NCBI RefSeq assembly: GCF_021347895.1
Contig: NC_067123.1
Location: forward strand, 37,745,571 to 37,809,570
Length of the DNA: 64,000 bases
Direction of reading: 5' to 3'
Source of the DNA: Acanthochromis polyacanthus
Lineage: Eukaryota > Chordata > Actinopteri > Pomacentridae
The position numbers and the translations under genes were made by a program. The notes beneath the pieces were generated by a model, which did not search any database, was not told the origin of the DNA, and saw only the letters and a list, made by a program, of their open reading frames with translations. Positions 32,201 to 44,200 of the stretch are shown one piece after another (the stretch's first letter is position 1; the number at the start of each line of letters is the position of its first letter).

Positions 32201-35200
32201 AGTCTCTTTCCACTCTGTGGCACTGCCGTCTCTGAAGGAGAGCTCATCCAGCTCAGTGAAGAGGTCATGGGGGACGTGCTCGAGGTCATCATCCTCTGTG
32301 CCCAAGATGAACTGTACCCTCTGGGACGGTGTGTCTGAACACAGAGGAAGTCAAATGTCAAATTTAGGGAAACTACAATGACAACAACACATTGATAAAA
32401 TTCTCAACAATTATCTGCTATTAAACATACCCTGTGGCATTTCTGACCATTGGAATTTTTATGCACAGACCCTTCTAATGTTTTCACATCAAAATATATA
32501 CTCACATGCAAAAGAAACGCAAGTTTCTTTTACCCGATGAAAAATTAAATTTGGTTTCCCAAAACGAAAATGCATTTGGTACTTTGTGGTGCATGGTGGG
32601 TTCTTAACATTTTCTGTTGCGTTTTGTAAGGTTGGTGTGAAAACAGAAAACGAATCGTCGCAATACACCAATGCATCGATGATGTGGACATGATTCACAC
32701 TTTGCACGTGCAATTGAATATGCACGATTTATCGACACCTTCAGTGGGTATAAATTTCATTCAAGATCATAGGCATTTCACTTGCTGTTTAACTATGCCA
32801 CACTTAAACCAAATTGAGAGGAACCAAGCCATCGGACGTCTGCAAGCTGGAGAGTCTGTCCGAGACATTGCCCGTCACTTTAATGTCAACATCACCACCA
32901 TTTACCGTCTCCAGCGTCGATACTCTCCAGCTTGCAGACGTCCGATGGCTTGGTTCCTCTCAATTTGGTTTAAGCGTGGCATAGTTAAACAGCAAGTGAA
33001 ATGCCTATGATCTTGAATGAAATTTATACCCACTGAAGGTGTCGATAAATCGTGCATATTCAATTGGACGTGCAAAGTGTGAATCATGTCCACATCATCA
33101 ATGCATTGGTGTATTGCGACGATTCATTTTCCGTTTTCACACCAACCTTACAAAACGCAACAGAAAATGTTAAGAACCCACCATGCACCACAAAGTACCA
33201 AATGCATTTTTGTTTTGAGAAACCAAATTTAATTTTTCATCGGGTAAAAGAAACTTGCGTTTCTTTTGCGTGTGAGTATACATTATAAAATATACAGGCT
33301 TCAAAATGTAAAATAGTACACAAAGCATAATAAAAGGGGATGGTGGAGTGATAAAACCAAATTCTTTAGGACAAAGTGTGTGACTGGACAGCATGACTGA
33401 ACTAGGGCCTTCAGAGGCCTTGGGAGATTATATTATTAGGGTAGGGTACAGCATCATTTAGCAGAAAAGCAGTTACGCTTTTCTGCTAAATGAGGAGGAA
33501 TACATATGCATGCTTGAGCCTGAGGAATCTTTTGAAAGAAAGTATCCATGAGAGTATAATGAAAACTTGGATGCTTTCACCAATATTCTTTTCATGTCTG
33601 ATTCAATTAGAGGGCAGATATCGGGACATCTGGAACCAGAGAGAAAGCGGAAATAGATGCAGCAGATTACACCACGGGGAGGCAGAAACTGAAGGACTGG
33701 AAGGGAAAAGGGAGAGTTACTTTATGTTAATGCATGTAGATGTGTGGTGGTGTGGTGAGTATCATGCACATGTGAGCAAAAATATGTAGTAAATAGAATT
33801 ATAGTTAGCATCGGTGGCATAGAGAAAAAATACATTCTTCAAAGAGTTCAACATATTGTTTATGTGCTTATGAGTCTGGCTGCTGGGATGATGCAGCAAC
33901 TTCTCACACAAAATGCATGTACACACATCACTTAAAATGTCATAGCCTTCAATCTGTCAGAGGCTGGCTCACAGTGGCCTTTAATGCCTTTCAGAGCTGA
34001 ATGTTTTATTCAAAACACTTTGAAGGATGGAGCAGCACAGAGGGTTTAAGCAAAGCGGTGCTCTACTGCGTCCATATTTTTATTGAGTGAGTATCCCATG
34101 ACCACTGGAACACTAGAAAATCATAGCATTTCATTTAAATATAATTTTTTTTTGGTTCACTACAAGTATTGGGAATTACATGCACCAGAAAATTCTCATC
34201 AATGAAAAGCTAAGCTAGGGCTGTGTCCAGAATCACTCTCCCTTTAGTAAGTAGTGCTCTGCATTTACTGGTTGACACTTTATTTGAGTGTCTGAATTCC
34301 AAGTGCATAAATCTGCCCAGTATATAGTTCACTCAAAGATTTTGCAGTGTAACAAAAACAATGTCATGTACGATCCACCACAATGCAATGTGCCACATTT
34401 TACAGACGCCCAAATGTCACTGCATGATTCAACAGCTGACGGTGATTAATCCAAATTGACAATGATTAGTAAGTGTCCTAAATCTCAGTTTATTGTTCAC
34501 TGCTGAGTGAATATATATGGGAAGAAATTTATAATGAGGCAGATTTTTTGACATTGAACAGGGCTTTCTATTCTGGATTGCAACAGTTTGTTATCTTAGG
34601 CAAGCAAAACACAAGTGAAGGAGCTTAAAAGTACACATCAACTGCAAGCGACAGTACTATGGGAAAAATATAAGAGGAGAGACAAGAATTGAGATAGAAA
34701 AAAGAAGAGCATGGTAAAAATTGCAGGCATTAAGATATCTACTGTTGGTTTGGTGTTATAAGTCTGTAACAGTTCCCAACCATAAGTGGGGGATTCCCTG
34801 CCATCTTCCTTCCCCTCCTCAGAGTCTTTCTCTTTCTTCTTTCGGTGATGTTTGTGTCCTCTGTGGCGATGCCTCCGCTTGCTTTCCCTTCCAAGAGGAA
34901 CATGGACGCCTACGTATACTGCTCTGTGGCCTGTTGAAAGAAAGAAACAACGTCTTTTCAGACAGCTTTCCTTCTGCACATTATTTCATACAACTGAAAA
35001 AAAAGAAAAGTAAGAAGGGTATTGACAGCAAAACAGTACTAAAGAAAGAAAACAGAAAATTTTCAAATACAAAAAACTTAGAAAACTCATATTGTAACCT
35101 GGGTTCTGTAAGTGAAGAGCTTATCTCTTCACCCAATTACATAATTCAGATGTATGGGGAATGACCCCATGCTTGTAAGGGTGCATGAATACTTGTTTAA

Positions 35201-38200
35201 GACAGAGCAGCTTGCATGGTCACGCCCCACAGGTTACCTATAAAGCACCTGTGCTGGGGTGAATTCGCTGGCAGTTTGATCAAAACGTGTCTGCAAGCAG
35301 TCAAAAGAGCTGGAGAGTCTTCTCTCTCAGAGAACCAAGGTTACAATATATCTATACATTCTCTATTGTCTCGAGACTATCGCTCCCCTCCATAACATAT
35401 TTCATATGTACAGGGTAGCTCTTGAAGACACCCTGCTAAGAGATGGTGCAGTCCAAATCACTTATATATGACAAAGGAACTATTTTCAAATGTACAATTC
35501 TTTACATACCAATCAGGCAGAGGGCCTTCACAATGAAAAGAGCACACCTGAGAGGCAGAAGGGCTGCTTGGGTATATTCCACTGTTGTGGACCGTGACCG
35601 AGGCCTGGTACGTAGCTCTAACCACAGGCCTTCCTCAGCACATGTAGGTGCAGGAATCTGTTCCTCTCAGCCATCAATCTGAGCCCAGTCAGGAAGGGAT
35701 GAAACAGGCTTTCGTCAGCCTGAGACAGCAGGTCTTTCCCAAAGTGGAAACTTCCAAGGTGTCCCATTGAGAGAGACAAACCCCTGGGACCACGGCAAGT
35801 GGAGCCGAAGAGGAGCCAGCAAAACCAGCCTCGCTCCTGCCTAAATATATGGAAGAAGGGGCTAGAGATGCATGAAAGCCTGAAGGCTCAAAGCAGACTA
35901 CAGGGCCATGTGCGTACTAGGGCATCCCACCCCGAGGTGGATCATCATCCCAAGAGGGAATTGAAGAATCGACAATATGTCAACTCTCTGGAACTGAAAA
36001 GGTCAAACCTTTGCCCTGACAATCCCACACCAAGTCATCTTAACTTACTGAGGATGGAGTCATTGTTCTTCACATGACTTCTGCTGCTATGTTCAGTGTT
36101 TTCGGCACATCTGTGACTCCGAGTAAGCACAAGAAAGGCAGACCCTCTGCCACAGCATGGTTGCTAGCCTGCCTATTGGCAATGATGCGGTGACTTTAAA
36201 ATTTTGGCAGGAACTGCCAGAGAACAAGGGGAATTGCTCTACCAACAGCAAATCAAGAACTCAGTGCTGCCCTGAGCCTTGCATGTGTTCCAAGAGGATA
36301 GCCAGTAACAGTGGCATTACTCCTCTGAGCCCAGGCAGACCAGCTGAGAGAGGGGGTAAGACGCCCACTGTCCCAGTCTACATTTGTCACGGACTACCAC
36401 TAAGGGCATTAGCTGGCTACCGTAAACAATTATCTCCAGGAGCATTGCTGAGATGTCGACACGGCCAGAGGAATGTGCTCCTCACCTGCTGCTTAGCCAA
36501 TTGGGAATCAGCAGGGATCCCACCAAGAATTCTACTTTGCAACACCGCAAGCAATGTGCTGGGAAGGTATCACAGTGACACTGAATGAATGCCTTTGTTT
36601 CAAGAGATACTGGCTTGACTGGGCTGGAACACAATATACTTCCCATTGCTAGCCAAAATCTGCACTCAACAAAGACTACTACTGAGCATGTTGGCAGCCC
36701 ACTACAGCAACATGCTTCACGGCATTCAAGCGTCAGTAGAGACATGCCAACACGGCTGCAGGAAAGTTTCCTCATCTGCTGTTTAGCTGACCAGGAAGTC
36801 TGCGCTCAGCAGGGATCCCACCTAGAACTTTAGCTTACAAACCCGCAAGCAACATGTTGGTAAAGAACCACAGTCATAATGAATGAATGCCAACTTGACC
36901 TGACTGTAACAAAGTCTTATTTTTTCTTGCCGTTAGTCAATGATATATGTACTCAGGATGAGCTCCACTGAGCTCATTAACTCATGAACTTGTAAGCAAT
37001 ACACTGGTATTGGGAATCACAGCCACAAGAGTCAGAGAGTCTGCTTGCCAGGTTATGGGGATTTGTCAGGAGGGAGGAGGGCACTTCAAGGACCCCATAG
37101 CCTTAGTCGCTGATTTTCCTCCTCTATCTGGTTGGCAATTATCACGCCTCCAACAAGCTCAACCAAGGCCTCTAGCCATTAGACACCTTTGATGCACAGT
37201 AGTAACTTTCCAGTGACTCTTGCTGCAATTTAGCTGCACTGACACCAAACATAAGGAAGGAGCCCCAGGCAGCTTCAGGAAGCAGTCCCTATCTCCCTGG
37301 TGGGGCTGGGACAGCAAAAGGTGGCATCTAGCAACCCAAAAATATGCTAAATCTCTGCCTGCACTTTTACAATGGACGACCATTCGAAGCTCCTCTACCA
37401 TGCTCAAACCTCCAGATCCTTTCAGCACCTGACAACGCAGGTGATAAAGGTAGAGAGACACAATGAGTTCCAGTGTTAGCCAGTTGGGCCTGCATAGCCA
37501 TAGCTCTGCTTCTCCTTGGAAGCAGATCTTAGCCATTCATTTCCTTTTGGCAGGTGAGCTGGGTGCCTTGCCAAAGCTCTCCAGATTTATTTTAGTGGCC
37601 TCTGTCCTTTTTCCTGTATTTGCTCTGCAAAGCGCAAAAAAAAACAAAACAAAAAAAACGGGGAAACTGGGCACTTTACCCCCAAAACTGGGCTGCTCTG
37701 ATATGAGCAGGCATTATGAAACAGTCAATGCAAGACTATGGGCTCTCTCCCAGTAACAGTGCCAGTTGGCGACCCAAACACAGTGCACACCCATCATGGT
37801 AATCCTCCAAGGCATGGGAACATCACAACTTAAAATGTCTCTGGTGGCTTGCTATAGTTGAAAAACCATACTGTCACACTTTTACACCTTTTCAGGGGCG
37901 GGGACTAGCAACAACATGGAGGTGCTCATTTCCTTCTTTTCAACCAACCATGTTGCAGTTCAGTTAGCTTCGTGCTAAATTAACTTTGCGGAGCAAGTTG
38001 CCGAAGCCACGGAGGACTCAGCCAACCGAGATCGTATGGATATGCTAAACGGAAAAAGACCAACAGAGAAGACATCTGCTGTTAGTTGCCTTGTAAGTCT
38101 GCGCTCAAAACAGACAAAACAGTTTTACCTCTGACGCGTGTTAGCCGCGCACCGAGCAATAACTTTAACTACATTTGGGCGTCAGCAGAGAGATGTCAAC

Positions 38201-41200
38201 ACGGCCGGAGGACAGCTTCCTCACCTGCTGAAGTCGGCTATACAGCAGAATCATTGTCTGATGAGCGCCAAATGCGCTGGTATGGAACAGATTTCCTCCC
38301 GCTGTTAGCGGACTGAATCTGCGCTCAGCACGGTTCCCACCTTGCGCGTCAGCTCACGAACATGTTATTTGGGATCACAGCCAAGTAAGCCAGAGAGACA
38401 AAGTAATACATCTGACAAAATCTGAACAGGGAAACGGCAATCCAGGGAGGCTGCAGGCAGACACACTCCCAAACCACAACAGGTAAGCAGATATATGCTG
38501 GAACCCACACACATTCTGCGTATGAAATAGGATGGAGAGAGACTTTCCAGATGATAGAGAACACCACTAATTAGATGTTAAGGGGAAGGTAACTGAATTT
38601 TGTTATTTAGGTACTCACTGAATCATTCTGAATCTGAAGGTGAACATCTCAATAAATGCTTATACTGTATGTATACAACCACAAAATTTTGTCTTATTCA
38701 CAGCCTACACCAAAACCACGTTGCTTTCAAAATGTACGCTCTCTTTGGATAAAGAAACAAAGTTTTATTCCTATCGCATTTCATCTATGATGTTGTCAAA
38801 TATCATGGTACAATTTTGACAATTTCTTCAGGGAAAACGTGTTAACTAAAGTACATTCTTTGCCGAGCTATCACAACACCGCAGATTTCGACCCCAGTAA
38901 ATTAAACTAATGAGCTGACATAACAAGTAGTAAGTTTAAAGCTTTCCAGAGGGAGAACAGCAATAGGATGGAATTCCAATTCAGTATATTAAATTATTTA
39001 CTTTGAAAACCCAGGAACTACAATGAAAAATGTTAACTCCAATTTAAAAAAGTGTACATTTAAAACATTAAAAACAGCATAAACAGTGTCTCAGTGCCAG
39101 GAACAGACATTACAGTCACTCAAATCCTAACATTCAGGACAGAAGACAAATAATTTCTTCCTGTATTTTGTCAGTGCTCTAGATAAGTTACTTGAAGAAA
39201 ACCAGAGCATAACATTTAACTTTTTCACCCCTCTGTTTTTCCCCCAGTGTTTTATCTGCTTCCTCTCATTATTGTTGCTGCCACAAAGGGACCGTGTTCT
39301 GAAATGGAAACGCCTTATTTTCACCCTACATTCTCTGCCAGTACCCATTTTTCACAGATGAGTCATCTCTCTTTGATTTGAAAGGGAACCCCAGAGGAAT
39401 GAAACCAAGATGCGGGACTCAGAGGAAGGGATAAGTGACATACACGTGACTTTAACAAATGGATAAAAAGTAAAGGAGAAGGGAGAGATAAAACACAACA
39501 GATGTAACCGCACGGAGATCAAAAAAATAAAAAATTTAAAAAGTGACAGCTTAGCTGGACAGAAAGCACAGTCACAAGAAAACTATTTTGGTGTGTATAA
39601 GTTTAAACTTACTTTCCAATTCTTCTCTTTCATAGTTTGTGTGAGTTGTGAAGCTGGTCTTTCCATGGTCAACTATTGCCTCCTCATCTAGACCCTGAGA
39701 GTGATAAGAGGAAAAAGAGAGAAGCAGAGAGAAAGACAGGATTAATGGGTTTCATATGCAAGGTGAATTAGTTCATTTCTGTCGTCCCCTATGTATTACA
39801 CCCGTTTTCTAGATCTTTTCGAAATTTTATTGTAAAGAAAAATATCTATACAAATCATTAGACACTAATGGTTGCTGAACAGATAGTTTCTCCTGTTTGT
39901 GTTTCAACTAGCATTAATCTCATGCTGGTGATTTTCCTTTGGCAATCGCGAAAATCTCTTAGGGAGGGGCAAAAATTCACCCTGCGCAATAGCCTTAAGC
40001 ACATAAGTACAAGTTAAGTAGTAGTTTTGTACATGGTTAACAGTCCATTTTCACACCACTTAAACATAGCAGTTCAGGGAAATACCTTAGTTCATGATCT
40101 GGGCAAAAAGGCAATTAAGAGCACCTAGTGATAAGTAGATTGTCACATAGTCAAACAGGTTACATTTCAACAACCTGCAGGACAATGTAATGCTGCAAGG
40201 TATCACAGGGAATATTATAAGGGCTTATCTGTGTGCTGTGTTTCCCAAACTAATTAGTCTGTATTGGAAAATCTATTCATTGTTATGGTCCATGTGATAA
40301 GGTCGACTTTCATAGCAACATCAAAAGGCTGGCTACACTCATTAAGAGAGAGGTTATGACCTTAGCGCAAATAATTAGTCTGATATCAATGTCATGGAAA
40401 CATCAAGAGATAGAAAGATCCAATTAGAGGAGACGTAAGGCTGTCAGGACACATGACATGCATAATATGTATCAAATCTACATAAATACTGTATTTAAAA
40501 AACAAACAAATTACAGTGTCCTGAAATAATGATTATGGTATACAACTACACAAATACAAGTGCTGTATTTGTGAGGACACACATCACCTAGCCCTTAAAT
40601 GTGCTATTAGCACTAAGCAGTCCTAACTCTAATGTTTAAATCACAACAGTCCATGATAATGGGGAAAACCTGCAACTCAAATTTTCAAAATGCAGTATTG
40701 TAAGACAGCATAAACATGCATGGAGGCAAAAGCCATAAACCTCGTTAACCCAGACCTGGTTTGGTCCATATTATGAACCCTGTTGTTAGTGGTCAACTGA
40801 TTCCCTGACAGAACATTTAAGATTCCCACAGAACACAGTCTGCACTTAGTGCAAGATGTAGTGCCAAAATAAAACTGTTTATCAAAAGAATATAGCAACT
40901 GAAATAGATGCTACTACAGGCTGCAACTGCAAAATAATGAGAAAAACAGAATTAAGGATTGATTGATATGTTTTCTTTTTCCAGGCCAATACTAATGATA
41001 ATTATCATTAATCAGGGATAACAGATATTTGTAACCATTGAACATAGATTTGCAGAGAAAATTAAAGTTTTGGTGTCAAATAAAACATTAAACTTTATTG
41101 TATTGCTGTTGCTTATTCTTGTTTTATATATAATGAATTAAAGTAGAACTTTTCCCATGTATCTTCAAGCAGTGATACGCTATTACTGATTTGTGACCAG

Positions 41201-44200
41201 TCAGATAATACTGTGGGCAGCACGTTGCTCAAAACCATAAAGTGAAGACTACAAATAGACAAAGGTTACTGTATCAAAGCCAAAGCAGCGCATTTTCTCA
41301 TTATTATTGTCAAAAAGCATTGCTGAATATTGAACCCAATAATAGGTCATGCTGATAATCGCTTGTCTCTTAACCAGAATCCATTGCGTCCTTCTCATCA
41401 CACCCCTTGAAATCCACCTACATTTGTGAGACCGGTAGTTGCAGCTCTAGTAGTCTTAACACTCCTGCTTATTGTCAGGCCACAAAGAGGCACCTCACAC
41501 ATGCAGTGAAGGATGGGCTTGTCTCCCTGATCAGTGTGCATTTCAGCTAAACATATTGTATTGTAGCCACGAAGGAACAGCTTATTTTAGACACACATTC
41601 ATATGGGGTGTATAAATACCACAGAGAGCCCGTCAGCTAATCCTGTCTTTGACTGCAGGCTGATACAAAACAGGCTGATTAAAGGATAAAGAAGTGTAGC
41701 TTTGAAACAACTAAATGTTGATATCTGGCATGTTATCCTACATTTTCTTTAAGTCAGTTTTTGACATTTTATGGTATTGCATTTGGTTTGGACAGGTTCC
41801 TGAATACAGTATACAAAATCAAAATTCAACTATATTCCTGATTTCCCTTGTGATTTGGATTTATATCAATACTTCTCTTTGAATTTTTTAAATACGCAGC
41901 ATTCACGCTTTTACGGAAATCCTTTATAATGACACAACAATTCAAGCAAATACAAATCTCCTGTTCCCCTGCCTCTTGGACAAACACTTTGATGCAACAC
42001 AATCCCCAATTGGAGGATCTATTCAATCCCTTCAACCAATCACAGAGGGGCACTGCTGCCAAGCAGGAGGGAGTGGAAACAAAAGGTGATGATGTTGGCT
42101 GCATGCTGGAAGGATACATGATACGTGAATGATATCAGGGTCCTGTGTGCACCAATATGTCAGTCACCTCCATTGACCACACTGGAGTTATATTTTGATG
42201 GAAAGCACGTACTCTGTGGTCATCTTCTGCCCTCCCTGTTCCATTACTGAATAACTTCTATGAATAATTCTTAAATGACATACAGCTCTCCATACATATA
42301 TTATTATTACCATAATTAGTATCCCAGCTATGATGAATGATGCCATCTGTGATAGTGTTTGCATGTGCAAGTCTGTGTGCGTGTGTTTCTGACTTGCTGG
42401 TGGATTTACATGATAATGAGCCACATTGCTCTCCGACAGTGCCTTGATGAGGAGCAGTAATAATTCAGCTTAGGAAGAAGAACAGCAAGTAATGAATCTC
42501 TCTCTAGTAACCGGATTTCTTTCCCCACAGCAGTTAACCGAGGGTGAGTGAATAGAAACTGGTTTCTGATGTTCATTTGTGATCATGAAGCACTTGGAAC
42601 AGCAACGCGATCAAGCAGGGCTAAAAGGTTAGCAGAAAAATTCACAGATTATCACATTGTAAACAAACATCTCCCTTAACGGTCACTATTGTACAAATTA
42701 CCTAAGTACAGTGCAGTTCACTTCAACAGTGTGCAAGGATTAAGAAACTACATCACAAATTATATTCACAACGAAATAAAGAACACCAGTGTCAATAACA
42801 CTTTGAAAAAAAATTCAATTTGACTAAATACTTTAAAAAAGCCTTTTTCAGCATCAACATGAAAAGTAAATAACATGGAGGATATAAAATTCTGAAACAA
42901 AACCTAATGTAACAATTTCTTATAAGAGTTTCACTAGTGGTCTTCTTATGTCTCCATTCTGCAGGGATCACATGAACCAATGTTTACAAGCAAGGCACAC
43001 AAAGCTGGCATTCAACTATTCCAGAGTATGGCCTTATTATTAAGCTTCTTAAAATACGTTTGCGTAATAATTTGCGTACAAACATCTCTCATCAATCATG
43101 CATTGTATGCATGTTGTCATTCTGCTTATTCAGTAAGGCATAAGCACGTGTTAAAGTCTATTGTGCCCTCGACCCTATGCTGCTTGGTACAATTTAAGAA
43201 CACATGATGCAACCTGTCACGTAGCTTTGTCAAAAATAAACCCCAGTCTGGCGACCGCAGTCCCCAGGCCGGGGGGGACGATTACTGATGTAGCTCGACC
43301 ACAGCTGTGCTTTGTGAGCATTATGGGCAGAGAGTCAGTAGGGAGGGCTTGGAGTGCAGAAGACCTGTCAGTAGAGAAAGAAAAGCCACCATATAATGGC
43401 ATCAGCAGTGGGTTGTTGACAGAACGCAGATGTGTCTCTGGCTCCATCTACTCATTAAAGGAAGCCAAACTATTTGTCAATCAGTCACAATAATAAAACT
43501 ATGTGCCTAATATTGTGTGACATCCCTTGTGCCACCAAAACAGTTTAACCCATGGAGTAAACAAGACCTTTCTAGGTGTCCCTTCATATCAGGCAACAAG
43601 ATGTCAACAGCAGAGCCTTTAAGTTGCAAGGTGGGGCCTCTTTGGATTGTACTCATTTTCCAAGCACAACCCACGAATACTCAATTGGATTAAGAATCTG
43701 AGCAATTTGGAGGTCAAGTCAACACCTTGAACTTGTTCCCATGTTCTTCAAACCATTTCTAAACAATGTCTGTAGTGTGGCAGGGTGCAGTATCCTGCTG
43801 GAAGAGACCACTGCCATCAAGGGTGACCATTGCCATGAGAGCATGCATGTGGTCTGCAACAACGTTCAGTCTGGTGATCCCCGTCAAAGTAACATCCACT
43901 TGAATACCAGGAACCAAGGTAAATACTCTTCAGCTCACCAGACAGTGAATCAAACCACCACCCACCCAACAGGCCTGATTCCCTCTAATCTCCATTCTTT
44001 GCCAGCCTTGTTGTGCTGGGACCTGATCCAATCAATAGGGAATGACATAAGAGAGGTGTTACATAGTGAGAGACCTGTCTCTTGAGATTACTGAATGTTT
44101 CACACTGCCAAATGCACAATTGCACACTACAAATTAGAATTAATGAGAAATATTGAGACCAATTAATTTAGATCTGAAAAAAATAACAGAAACATGAAAC

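Noticed and set aside
32684..33093. Two opposed short frames as separate genes
   Set aside because: They are the two arms of one foldback element and both encode the same truncated transposase helix-turn-helix.
33454..33493. Hairpin as a transcription terminator or microRNA
   Set aside because: The 17-bp stem is too short for a microRNA precursor, and hairpin terminators are not expected in a vertebrate intron.
34721..35164. A 147-aa plus-strand frame
   Set aside because: It is antisense to slc4a7 exon 3 and continues into intron. No family resemblance or splice signals.
35799..36588. 92- and 143-aa frames in the 35-38 kb block
   Set aside because: They sit in degenerate repeat sequence, have no known domain, and do not continue through the repeat copies.
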